From Gracilaria vermiculophylla (Eukaryota; Rhodophyta; Florideophyceae; Gracilariales; Gracilariaceae), in contig JAHNZQ020003149.1 of assembly GCA_019155205.2 (NCBI GenBank), positions 831,171 through 895,170 on the forward strand: a stretch of DNA of 64,000 nt, written 5' to 3'. Shown piece by piece: positions 23,644 through 33,261 of the stretch (positions are counted from its first letter, which is position 1; every line of letters begins with the position of its first letter). The notes under the pieces were generated by a model, which saw nothing but the letters and a program-made list of their open reading frames with translations, did no database searches and was not told the origin of the DNA. The translations under genes were made by a program, and so were the position numbers.

Positions 23644-24197
23644 TGTGGTAGTGTCAGCCCTCCTCTCAAGGCAGTAAAGCACAACGTCCGTTAGGAGTTG
23701 TTGTTGACTACAAAGGTGAGTGTTCCTAAAGGTGGTCTCCGGTATCCGCTGTCGCGAGCCGGGGGAATTCTTAAAGAAAATCCGCAAACACGAAGCGAAG
23801 GGAGAATTTTACTGGGCGGACAATGCTCCTACAGGCGCTGCTACGATGCTATCTGGAGATCTGCGGCTTCGAAACCTGAGTTGATCGACGAGAGACTCCA
23901 ACCGGAAAAGTAGATGAAGACTCAAGGGAGCTTGTCTTTACTTCCAAAGAGAAGGAGCTCAACCGGCAGCTTAAGTATCAGACCGGGAGCCCGCCTCGGC
24001 AGGTTTCACTACTGTAGTAATTAACTGCACAAATTAACTAGAATAAATAATAATTCTACCGTCCCTTAAGGATATTGTAGCGTACGCGGGCGGAATTATG
24101 CACTACGTGGCCCAGCTAATAAAATACGAGCCCTCCTTAGGAATATTATGCCTTAAGGCCCCACCACCGTTTTCGCCTTAGGAGCCACTGTACTACA
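23644..24197 (-). repeat. 5' LTR of Gypsy element
   Basis: A 554-bp LTR in reverse orientation. Its right edge is ...GGAGCCACTGTACTACA and its left edge TGTGGTAGTGTCAGCC, the complements of the TGTAGTAC and ACCACA ends of the solo LTR at 5692. The length equals that of the solo LTR. The right flank enters an unrelated plus-strand Gypsy remnant. Confidence 0.92.
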
Positions 24198-27126
24198 TGA
24201 ACTGCTCTCGTCACAGCCGAAGTTAAGGAAATTCTGCCTAAACATGACACGGTTATAGGGCTCCCGCACTTCACCGTGTTCGGACAATCCATGGAAGAAG
24301 TACCACAGACAAATAAGCTTGCATCAGACTAGCAACAGCCCACACTAAACCCCGTGGAAAACGAAGACAACTGAGATACCGAAGACAGACACTCTCCGTC
24401 CAGGGTTTCTCGTGAAGTCACAGTAGGATTGAAACGGAACAAGGGAATCCCGCTGTCAGCTAAATGCATGCATATACTGAAAGTGTTCCCCGTATAACCT
24501 CATACGCGATCTTCCATCCAGAGTCGCGTTAATTTTATGTCCCGGAAAGACGAAGCTCGTGTCAATGCAGAAATAAACCGATTATTGGCTGCTTAAGTAT
24601 TCAAAAGCGCACCTGCAGAATGCGCCCATTCGTTTCCAGACCTTAGCATTTCAGAAAAGGGCGGGGATGGAACTAAGGTCGATGTCAGATCTTTTATAGA
24701 TCTACGTCGACTTATCTCCCTCAGTACAGACTCCGATTACCTCTACGAGAAATTCAGGACATCCTAGATTCTATTGGGTCTGTATCAGGGCTAGATGCTG
24801 TCTTTTCGACATGGAACATTAGGGACGGATACTTTCGCTTTCCTATCCCGAAGAATGACGAAATTTGGATCGTATTTCGCTGGAGAGTGAAACACTACCG
24901 AATGCGTGCGGCACCTGTTCGTATCAAAACAATTTCGGCAAACTTCCAGAAATTGATGGATACGATCTTTGGGGATGTCCCATACGTAAAAGTGTACGAC
25001 GATGAAATTATCTTCTTCTCAAATGCGATGGCCGAATATGCGGAATATGTTCGGAGAGACATCAATACGTTCACGCCCTGGGACATCCCCATCAGAGCCG
25101 ACAAGTGTCTTTTTGCCCAGAAAAAGTTGAAGCTTCTTGTCTTTATGGTCACGGGGGCAGGAATCAAAGAAGACAAGCGAAAGTGAAATCAATCACAGAG
25201 TGAGAGCGTCCCCAAACCGTTAAGCACCTTCTAAGCTTCTTGGGGGCAGCTAACAACTACTGCAATTATGTTCCATGTTTTTCGCATATCTCAAAATCAC
25301 TCGATATAGCCAGCAAGGGTTGAGGCCCTGTACGGCGGAAACTCGAGATGGAGGATGCATTTCCCCAGATCAGAAAGAAAATGTCTGAAGCGACGACCCC
25401 GGCTTACGCGGTAGACGAAAAGAAGATTTTGGTTGGAAACGGCGCGTCAGATTACGGTACAGATGTATGGAATGAAAAAAGTAAGACTCAATACACCTTC
25501 ACTTTGTGGCGTTCGCATCCTGTTCAATGTCAAAATCCGAACGGAACTACGGAGCAACAAGGGAAGAACTCCTTGCAATAGTAAGGTGAATGGGAAAGTA
25601 TGGGTGCTACGTACTACGGTGCAGATTTATCCTGTACAAAAACCACCGCACTCTCACGTTTCTTTGCACCCATCGCACTATAAACCCGATGATGACAAGA
25701 TGGTTCGACTAGATCATACAGTGCAATTTTGTCGTGATCCACATCCCGTGACCACATAACGATCTTGCAGATGCTCTCCGTGGCAAGATAAAATGCGCAA
25801 CGTTGGCCAGTCTCACTGTATCTCAGCTGAATCGCGACAAGAGTGCACCAGAAACTGAGGGGGATAGAAACGTATTGCTTAAGCATACCCATACTTCCGG
25901 ACACTTTGTTGAAACCGTGGTAATCAAGAAACTGTGGCATGATGGACCCTGGCGGGAGGGCATCCGGAATGACATCAGAAAAGAAACGCGAGGTAGTATC
26001 CCCTGTCTACGATGAAATATAGATAAAGGAGAGTTCCACCCGCTAAAGGCGACAGTCGCAGAGCGGCCTTGAGATCACATCGCGGTAGACATCGTGATCT
26101 CCCTTTCAATGTCAGACAGTGGACACACTCCGCTGCTCACTACCGTATGCCTGATGACAAAATTTGCGATTCTAATACCCCTCAAATGCATGGGCATGGA
26201 AGATGTAGTTCGCAAGCTTTGGGACATTTTCTGAATTCTTGGAGTCCCAAGGATCATCCAGTCAAACAACGGTTCAGAGTTTGTGAACGAATTCATCACG
26301 GAAGTGACAAACCTTAATGGATTCAACCTCCGAACCATATCGATGTGTAACCAACGAGCAAACGGAGCGGCTCAACGAATGAACCGAACCATTGAGACAA
26401 TGCTACTCAAGGAGATCGACGGTGTGACGCATCGATTGCAAGAATACGTGCCGTTCGTTCAGCTATGGTAGAATTGTAAGGCTGCGGAATTAACTGGATC
26501 CATACCATTCTCGTCATTAATTGGAAGGAAAATGAATGGATTTGAAAGGTTCGGCCAGGTCAAAACAAACTCTTCCATGAAACTGGAACTGTGGAAATTT
26601 CGTCAGAAAGAGATCGCTGAGCATATCTTACCTGCAGTGTCTAAAAGAGTTTGTGAAATGAAAAAGCACGAAGTTTGTATATTCAGTCGCAACACCCGCA
26701 TAAAGGGTCAGGACACATTCCCAACAGGTTCCATGATAATGATGAGAGAGGTGACCAAAGAATCTCAATGGGATGCCAGATACGAAGTTCCGCTCACAGT
26801 AATTCAAAACAACCCTGGCGGAGCATATGTGTTGCCCGATGAACTGGGCCACGTTCGAATAACAACACCCCCAGATCATGTGAAATTGATTGCAAGAAGT
26901 CAAAGCAAAACTGTGATTGAGGACGATACGCAGGAATTAAAAATGGTATCAAACCACCGCTTAGAAACGGTTGGACACACGATTTACTACGTGGTGTGGA
27001 AGAACTAAAACATTGCGCCTGGTTGAAATGAAAACCCGTACAAAACTTTAACGACGTAAGAATCATCCGCAAATACTGGAAGTCGGTCCGTCCTCCTCGA
27101 AATTCAAACAAGAAGAGAAACCGACC
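24198..27126 (+). pseudogene. Second Gypsy-type pol remnant
   Basis: A different Gypsy lineage on the plus strand, broken in many frames. RT start at about 24200-24770 (KVDVRSFIDLRRL), palm at 24780-25186 (WNIRDGYF, ANFQKLMDTIFGDVPYVKVYDDEIIF), connection FLGAANNYCNYV near 25238-25275, integrase core at about 26080-26470 (AVDIVIS, QSNNGSEFVNEF, NGAAQRMNRTI) and C-terminal integrase at 26532-27008 (SQWDARYEVP, PPDHVKLI). The polymerase motif reads VYDDE. It adjoins the LTR of the first Gypsy without any internal 5' part, so that part is missing or lies left of 12235. Confidence 0.8.
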
Positions 27127-27321
27127 AGGGGGGGTGATATAGTGACGTACACAGTGGATTAGATTAGAATCCAAATTCAAGACGGGAACGGAGCGACCTC
27201 CGAGCACTATTTTACAAGAGGGCTCGCTTCATCTACATAGAACTACAGAGAGACCGTCGGGTGTCTGGTTGTACTTCTTCGACCCTCCTCGGCACAATAC
27301 TGTGGCGCATTTACCGTACAC
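27127..27321 (+). repeat. Polypurine tract and possible LTR start of second Gypsy remnant
   Basis: CAGGGGGGG ends at 27134 and is followed by TGATATAGTGACG, the typical junction of polypurine tract and 3' LTR. A plausible end is ...CCGTACACA near 27321. No second copy exists in the window, so the right boundary is only a guess. Confidence 0.4.
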
Positions 27322-27528
27322 AGAATTTATTAGATCGTTAATACATTTACTGCTACTAACAATCCCTTATTTTGTCTTTGCTCCAAATGGTTTAACTGGA
27401 ATTTACGAAAAAAAACTGTATAGCAGATGAATGGAAAGCTTGCAAAAAGGTTATGCGTAAAATACAGAGAACAAAGAATTATTATCTTTTGTGCAAAACA
27501 AGATTGAGCAATAACTTTTAAATATTAA

Positions 27529-27909
27529 TTGACGCAGACTGGAGAAATAAAGAACGAAGAAAATAATGTTCAGAAGTTCTGGTTTTTCATGGAAATGGAT
27601 TTTACTGTCACGCAGCAGCGGGAAATAAAAATAAATGGCTTTATCAAACCCAGAAGCAAATCCGATTACACTCGAAAGCTGTTAATGAAAGAAAATGGTC
27701 ATCAAAAATTCTCAAGGATCAAACCTCATTTTACATCAAACATTTTCAAATTTACGTTGACAATCTATCTGTTTCATAGTATAAAAAGAGGACACAAAAT
27801 TTTGAAGCATATTTCAATGAACCAGTTTTATGTTCAAGACAGTATGGAACAAAAAAAAGTGAATATTAAGTATTCTTCTACGCGTATTGATATAGCATAT
27901 AGTCACTAA
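27529..27909 (+). CDS. Unrecognised AT-rich open frame, 126 codons
   Basis: An open frame immediately after a TAA, without a clear ATG near its start; the first ATG gives a shorter product starting MEMDFTV. It is Lys- and Ile-rich as expected from base composition. No motif was recognised. Its length is unusual for DNA this AT-rich, where stops are frequent, and a second such frame follows on the same strand. It could be remnant coding DNA of a mobile element or plasmid-like sequence, or chance. Confidence 0.2.
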   Translation: MTQTGEIKNEENNVQKFWFFMEMDFTVTQQREIKINGFIKPRSKSDYTRKLLMKENGHQKFSRIKPHFTSNIFKFTLTIYLFHSIKRGHKILKHISMNQFYVQDSMEQKKVNIKYSSTRIDIAYSH

Positions 27910-28062
27910 AAATCTTTGTCAAAACGAAAGCATTAAAAAGTTATGGGAAATCTAGGACTTCAGCAGCATCAAGTTCAGAGAGACAGAGAAAAAAGTCCTA
28001 CAAATGTTTCGAGAGCGTAAATGTACTCATGACTCAAACGAAGGATCGTTTTATGAATTTAA

Positions 28063-28500
28063 GAATCCGAAAACCAGAAAACCTTAATCATTTGCAGAGA
28101 AATAGCATACGGGCACAAACATACAAATCGTTTCTGGTATTTTGCGTGCAGGAAAAATAGTTTATTTCGCTTTAATGGAAACGAACCGCGTCCATATGTG
28201 AATCTATATGATTTAGTTAATCAAAATTTTTTATATGGGATCAGCCCGAACATTACACGTGCTTTTACTCTCGATTTACCGAAAACAAAACAAAGAAATA
28301 TTTTTAGACCACAATATGCACTTAAAATGCTTCAGTTAGGTAACATGTTTACAAGAACAGAAAAGTTAATATCTGGAGTTTTCGTACCAGTTAATAAAAA
28401 CAAAGAAATCGATTCATCAGTTTTACTTAAAACTTTCAATGGACTCAGCATACCAGAAAAAATTCTAAGCTATATAACACTTCAAATGAATATTAAATAA
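28063..28500 (+). CDS. Unrecognised AT-rich open frame, 145 codons
   Basis: Open from just after a TAA to the stop at 28498-28500, about 145 codons. No ATG lies near its start. The product has a mixed, protein-like composition (RFWYFACRKNSLFRF early, NLYDLVNQNFLYGISPN in the middle, SIPEKILSYITLQ at the end) rather than simple Lys/Asn runs. I do not recognise a family. It could be an internal exon or a fragment of a decayed gene. Confidence 0.25.
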   Translation, partial: ESENQKTLIICREIAYGHKHTNRFWYFACRKNSLFRFNGNEPRPYVNLYDLVNQNFLYGISPNITRAFTLDLPKTKQRNIFRPQYALKMLQLGNMFTRTEKLISGVFVPVNKNKEIDSSVLLKTFNGLSIPEKILSYITLQMNIK

Positions 28501-29895
28501 AGGATTCAAATATCCAGCGAAAAAACTTTCTAGAAGTTGTAGTTCACAAGTGACATTCGTTTTTTTCAAAAAATAAAGTACATAAATAAATACTTTAGCT
28601 TATATTTCGTGTTTTTAGTAAAATTTACGCTCCAGTTTCTTGAAATACCGAGGTGAATTGGAGAGAGAAAAAAATGTTTTACTGATTCGAAAATATATCA
28701 AGTGAGTTCTTATCAAGAAAAAAGAAAAAAATGATTAATTTCGAAAACGTTCTTCAGAAAAACAATCAACCATTTTCTGCGTGAAGAATGTTTCCGTATT
28801 TCATGGATAGAAAAATAAAAGACAGTTGGAAAATTTTCTTTTGAACAAAAAAGTTTTACTGTTCCTTTTTTGTAATTCTTGTTATGAACTGAATTATAGT
28901 TAGCTTTTATCATTTTTTCATATGGCTTATGCGAAAATTGCCTTTCTATTCTGATAATAGTTTTGAATAACAGAGGTGAAAAGGTTTAATTATTGTCGTT
29001 TTTGAAAAGCATTACAAAAGGTATTTCTTGTCTTGTATCTTTGTGTTATAATATTGATTTCTTGATTTAAAACTCGTTCATTATTTAAAAGAATATAAGA
29101 AATGGAAGCAAAAAATCTTTCAAGTGCATTGTAGGTAATCTTTGCGGAAACGACAATGAGGTTTAGTGGCCAATAGACTTGCGTAGCAAAAATTTATAAA
29201 CCCATATGTAAAAGTATATAACAAGATTTGTTGGCTGTTGCATTATTATAAGTAGTTCGGTTAGGCGTGGAAGAAAAAATAAGTTGTAGTCTTTGTCTAG
29301 TAAGGGTTAAGTACATGTGTTAATGCCAATGCCATATCTTCAAGGTTCGGAGTTGTGCCTTGGAGGACATTTGCGAGATATCAAGATTCCGCTCACTATA
29401 CCAAACTGCGTTGCTCTTCTTTAACAATAGAAGAAAATGTGCCTCCAACGGCAATTTCTCATGGTTTAGGGATACTGTTCGACAATAACGTTTGTTTTGC
29501 CAGGAAGGCAGTCCAATTTCGCAAGGCTGCATGGTACTGGGCCTTAACTTTATTCGAAGAAACTGATAAGAAAGCTGAACTGGCCTGAAACCTTCTTTGG
29601 CTAGTAACGCAGAAAAAGCGTGGTCGCAAACGGACAGAGGTTAGTTGCTATGATGGCCATGACCATGGTTGTGAATTGTTTTGAAAAAATTTACTCCGGT
29701 GAACAGAAGCGATAGTTGAACAAGCGTAACGAAACGACACGGAACATTCGATGGTTCAAACACATGGGAGTGATGATTAGCGGGCGATATGAACGGGATG
29801 GGGATGTAGGAGACACAAACCCAACAAGAAAAGCATTGCGTGGCGAGATGGGTATTGTGACGGTATTGTGACGTTAGAGAGCGGCAAATTAGGAT

Positions 29896-30915
29896 TCAAG
29901 GAATAGCATCGAGCTCTATGTGATCACCAGAATCGTTCGCAGCCTTCTTCTGGTAGAGGCGGTCGATAATAACAAGTCGGCCATCTTGATAGGCATTCAT
30001 CCATTTGTCGATACACTTGAGTTCTTTCTTGGTAAGGTTTCTAAACATCCATTCTCTCATGAGCTCTTCTTCCGTGAACCATCTACAAAGCATAATAATC
30101 ATTTCGCCGCGCTTTGTATCATCATCGCCCCAACGTTTCTTATTGGTGAAAATCTTAGCAGCCTGTTTCTCCAGATCTTTATACTCGAAAGGGTTTCTAA
30201 TCCATCTGTCAATGCTGTCAATCAGGCGCTCAGACTCTGTGAAGACGTCTCCAATCATAGTGGCAAGCATTTGCCAGGCCTTGGTGAGCTGGGCGCAACC
30301 GTGTTCCGATACATCATGTTCAAAGTTGTCGACGGCATAGGCCATCTTCTTGAAGGCCATCTCTAAGTACACATTGTTCTTCTCCTGGACCTTGTGGAAC
30401 AAAGCATCAATTTGCTTTGTATCCTTGTCAAAACCGACGTACACATCTGCAAAGGCCTTCTTGGTGACCATGTCGTCGACGAGACTGGCCGTGAGGGCGA
30501 AGCGGGCAAATCCTGCCCACCATTTCCGCAAGTCGTCGGTGTCCTGCTGCGTGAGCGGCAGCGGAGCATTCGGCTGCGAGCGCTTCTCCAAGCCGGGAAT
30601 GATATCACCCCACATGTCGGCCATCTCCACGCGCACGGCGTTGTGGGTCAGGGCGAGCACGTTACTGGCGTACTGGCCGCGCGACATGTCGTACTCGGAG
30701 AGCTTGAGCTCCGGGCGCTCCTGAACGAGCGCGGGGGCGATGGCGTTGAGCGAGACGCGCAGTGGCCGGGAGAGGTCCTCGACGGCGGCCGGGGTGGAGT
30801 CGTTGGGTCCGAGCGCATGTTCGTCGGGGGCGTGTTCTTCTTCGAGCTCCGGGGGGTTCGCAGCGGCGGCAGCCGCAGAGGGCCGCGAGGACGCGAACAG
30901 CCAACGGAAGACCAT
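29896..30915 (-). CDS. Conserved-looking 339-aa protein, family not recognised
   Basis: An intact ORF at the left edge of the gene island, starting at 30915 with MVFRWLF, an Ala-rich stretch and an acidic linker (residues about 20-45). From about residue 65 on it is predicted largely helical. Blocks such as LTHNAVRVEMADMW (about 88-101), WWAGFARFALTASLVDDMV (about 132-150) and NFEHDVSEHG (about 197-206) recall the spacing of hemerythrin-like HHE domains, but most metal-binding His are absent. The C-terminal part has RWFTEEELMREWMF and a Lys/Asp-rich tail. No signal peptide or membrane segment. The hemerythrin link is a suggestion only. It is divergent from the ING gene, 533 bp away. Confidence 0.75.
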   Translation of the reverse strand: MVFRWLFASSRPSAAAAAANPPELEEEHAPDEHALGPNDSTPAAVEDLSRPLRVSLNAIAPALVQERPELKLSEYDMSRGQYASNVLALTHNAVRVEMADMWGDIIPGLEKRSQPNAPLPLTQQDTDDLRKWWAGFARFALTASLVDDMVTKKAFADVYVGFDKDTKQIDALFHKVQEKNNVYLEMAFKKMAYAVDNFEHDVSEHGCAQLTKAWQMLATMIGDVFTESERLIDSIDRWIRNPFEYKDLEKQAAKIFTNKKRWGDDDTKRGEMIIMLCRWFTEEELMREWMFRNLTKKELKCIDKWMNAYQDGRLVIIDRLYQKKAANDSGDHIELDAIP

Positions 30916-31448
30916 GGCGGGGGGGAACGCCAGGAAGGGAAGAGGCCGCGCAGTTGTGCAGAAGGCGAGGGGTGCGTGAAGGCAGGCTGTGTAAGGTTAG
31001 AAGACGAAGGCGTGGTGCTTGGGGTCCCAGCCGTGGCCCACGCACACTGCGCGCGTTGCTCGGCACCATCGCCGCATTACAGCAAGGCACTGTAACGGTG
31101 CGCCACAGCGGCTTTGCCACAAGCAACCAGGCTGGAGCATGTCATGTGTTCCCATTGTACACGAGTGAAACATGTACAGCGCATATTCGTGGCCACCACA
31201 CCCTTGTGGACACTTGTGGACGATGGACACGTATACTCCTCTGCATCCAGCAAGTGATCGCGTGTTCACGCCGCTTTGCACGTGGATACGTGAACTGCAT
31301 TTGCCTCTCGTAATGTCTTCCACGGCGCCAAATTCGCCGCGCTGTGCTGCACCACTGCCGTCGTACGAAGGGTGCCTTCGTAATACCTCTGTGCGCATTA
31401 CGCCTGAGCCCCCAAGACCACGACCCCCACCTCTTCGCGCACGCGCGC
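30916..31448. other. Divergent intergenic region
   Basis: 533 bp between the start codons of the 339-aa gene (minus) and the ING gene (plus). It presumably holds both promoters. No strong TATA box is visible, and the overlapping ORFs in it look like chance frames of GC-rich DNA. Confidence 0.5.
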
Positions 31449-32345
31449 ATGGCATACCGCACCGAACGCCGCGAGCGCCCCCACGAGACTTACGCCCCGT
31501 CGTATCTTGATGACTTTCTCGTCTCTATAGAGCCTCTGCAAACATCCACAAAGTCCACCTTCGCCGACATCAAGGGGCTCGATGACCGCGTTCAAACCAC
31601 GGTGGCGCTGGCCGATGCCGCCGCCGACGACACCATCCTGCGTGCCAATTCCTCGGCCGCCATCGCCTCCGTGCGCCGCCAGTACCAGGAGTTCATCGTC
31701 CTCCAGACAAATGCGCAGGAGCTGGCCGACAAGAAGGCCGACTTGGCCGCCGCCGCCCTCAAGGGGCTTGATACCGTGTTGGCGGAGTTGGATGACAAGC
31801 TGCACGACTTTGAGGCCCAATTGAAGCGCGAGGGGCGGTGGCCGGGCGCCACAACGCTGACACAGCCGACGCAGCCGAAAGCGCCGACGCATTCGACGCA
31901 ACCGCCCACAGCGAGCGCCGCGCCCACCAAAGCCGCGGAGCCGCCGGCAACGCGCAACGCCCACAAGGCCGATCGCCGCCCGTCGCAGCCGCCGCCCTCT
32001 TCTAAGAACCCCGTCAGCACGGCTGCTGAGCCTGTCGCGGCGAAGCCCGTCGTCGATGCCACCCCAGCGCCCCAAGACGTTGTCATGAAGGACAGTGCCC
32101 CGGATGTCATCAAGAAGGAGGCACAGCCGCTGTCTGACGTCATTACTGACTCCGCCATGGATAACACGCTTTACTGCATCTGCCAACAGGTTTCTAGCGG
32201 CAATATGGTCGCTTGTGAGGATCATAACTGCCCATATGAGTGGTTTCATTTTGAGTGTGTCGGCTTGACGGAGGAACCCGATGGAGTTTGGTACTGCCCC
32301 GAGTGCACTGAGAAGCGAAAGAAAGCCAGTCGCCGTAAGCAGTAA
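31449..32345 (+). CDS. ING-family PHD-finger chromatin protein
   Basis: 298 aa from the ATG at 31449. The frame is open further upstream, but the family N-terminus ([18 protein letters not shown], residues about 14-31) begins right after this Met. That segment is the ING N-terminal helical domain used for dimerisation and binding to acetyltransferase or deacetylase complexes. A Pro/Ala/Thr-rich low-complexity linker covers about 130-225. The C-terminal PHD finger spans 242-288 with a complete C4HC3 set (C243, C245, C256, C261, H267, C270, C283, C286) and the aromatic residues expected for reading trimethylated H3K4. A basic tail [10 protein letters not shown] follows. Nuclear. Its stop is 29 bp from the stop of the convergent dTMP kinase gene. 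Confidence 0.93.
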   Translation: MAYRTERRERPHETYAPSYLDDFLVSIEPLQTSTKSTFADIKGLDDRVQTTVALADAAADDTILRANSSAAIASVRRQYQEFIVLQTNAQELADKKADLAAAALKGLDTVLAELDDKLHDFEAQLKREGRWPGATTLTQPTQPKAPTHSTQPPTASAAPTKAAEPPATRNAHKADRRPSQPPPSSKNPVSTAAEPVAAKPVVDATPAPQDVVMKDSAPDVIKKEAQPLSDVITDSAMDNTLYCICQQVSSGNMVACEDHNCPYEWFHFECVGLTEEPDGVWYCPECTEKRKKASRRKQ

Positions 32346-32374
32346 AACGCCGAAAAACACAAAGCTGCACAACA

Positions 32375-33025
32375 TTAGCTCCACAGCGTTTCGATGCGAT
32401 CACAGTTCCTGGCTTGTGCAATAATGGGCATCACCTTGTCCAGAATTTTTTGCAGCACCGTGTTCTGATCGCCGTCAGCATCAATGACAAGCCAATGGTC
32501 GGTACGCAACAAGTCAAACGCACGCGCCACAGCGCGTTGCATTTGTTGGTTCTCGTACCGCTCGCTTCCATAGTCGGCGCGTCTGGCCGCAGCCTGCGCA
32601 CTAAGGTGGAGGTACAGGACGATATCAGGGGCTGGCAGCCCATTATCCGAGGACTTGCACCACTCCAAGGAAAGGCCCTTGGCGACGGAGTAGGCGACGC
32701 CGGAGTGTGCGTAGCGATCAAGAATGACGGTTTGGCCGCGGTTTAGGGCGTCGCGAATTAGAGACTGTTTCTCCCAGCGGTTTGCGGAGAACAGCAAGTG
32801 AAGGGCGTGGTCGTCGATGTTGGTGGCGTTGGTGAGGTAAGAGTTGATGATTTGACCGATGGGTGTGGTGCGATCCGGGAATCGCCATGGCATGCCGTCT
32901 GCGACGGCAATGTCTGCCTTTTGAAGAGCATTGGCGAGATTGCGCGCCTGCGTGGTCTTGCCGCTGCGGTCGGTGCCCTCGATGACAATGAGCGCGCCCC
33001 TCATGAGAAAGGCACGTTTGGACAA
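32375..33025 (-). CDS. Thymidylate kinase (dTMP kinase)
   Basis: 216 aa; phosphorylates dTMP to dTDP for DNA synthesis. The P-loop GTDRSGKTT is at residues 17-25, the substrate motif RFPDRTTPIG at about 49-58, LLFSANRWE at about 77-85 and the DR motif LDRYAHSGVAYS at about 101-112. The lid-region segment ERYENQQMQ follows near 154-162. The sequence matches the eukaryotic (DTYMK) type in order and spacing; SANRWE and LDRYA are family hallmarks. A start at Met8 is also possible and would fit the animal enzyme's N-terminus better. No clear organelle signal. It converges with the ING gene, 29 bp between stops. Confidence 0.95.
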   Translation of the reverse strand: MSKRAFLMRGALIVIEGTDRSGKTTQARNLANALQKADIAVADGMPWRFPDRTTPIGQIINSYLTNATNIDDHALHLLFSANRWEKQSLIRDALNRGQTVILDRYAHSGVAYSVAKGLSLEWCKSSDNGLPAPDIVLYLHLSAQAAARRADYGSERYENQQMQRAVARAFDLLRTDHWLVIDADGDQNTVLQKILDKVMPIIAQARNCDRIETLWS

Positions 33026-33261
33026 TGTGCGCGGATGCGGCGGTCGAGTCGGCGGTGGTGCAGTTCCGTGGTATAGAAACTGTCGTGTGCGGGCGCTCCA
33101 GCGCGACGCTGTTTAGTGCAGGCCTGTGAGTTGGTGTATTTTGGCGCGAAATGACACTTGTACAGAACTGTGTGTACACTGATGTATGTTTCTCCACGAC
33201 TGAGGGAGGACGTGCTAATGTATCTTAAAGGGAGAGAAAGAGAGAGCGAGAGAGTGAAAAG

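Larger units (their letters stand above)
12235..24197 (-). mobile_element. Gypsy chromovirus-like LTR retrotransposon with antisense ORF
   Basis: A nearly complete element on the minus strand. Order in its own direction: 5' LTR (24197-23644), gag (about 23500-21150), aspartic protease (20942-20397), RT and RNase H (20396-18618), integrase with chromodomain (18444-16917), an ORF on the opposite strand (14789-16612), polypurine tract (14082-14070), 3' LTR (14069-12235). The two LTRs are 554 and 555 bp once the Tc1-like insertion in the 3' copy is removed. No matching 5-bp target duplication was found. No standard tRNA primer site adjoins the 5' LTR; the sequence there begins ACTTTTCTGCTG. Frameshifts make it inactive. 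Confidence 0.88.
27322..29890. other. AT-rich spacer with two odd open frames
   Basis: About 2.6 kb of AT-rich DNA between the transposon nest and the gene island. It contains two long plus-strand frames (27529-27909 and 28063-28500), listed separately. Around 29355-29650 several short frames include a basic KKRGRKRT stretch, but stops prevent any call. Confidence 0.5.

Noticed and set aside
12235..24197. Target duplication around the main Gypsy element
   Set aside because: Flanks GTGGT and TGAAC do not match; shifting the ends by a few bases does not help.
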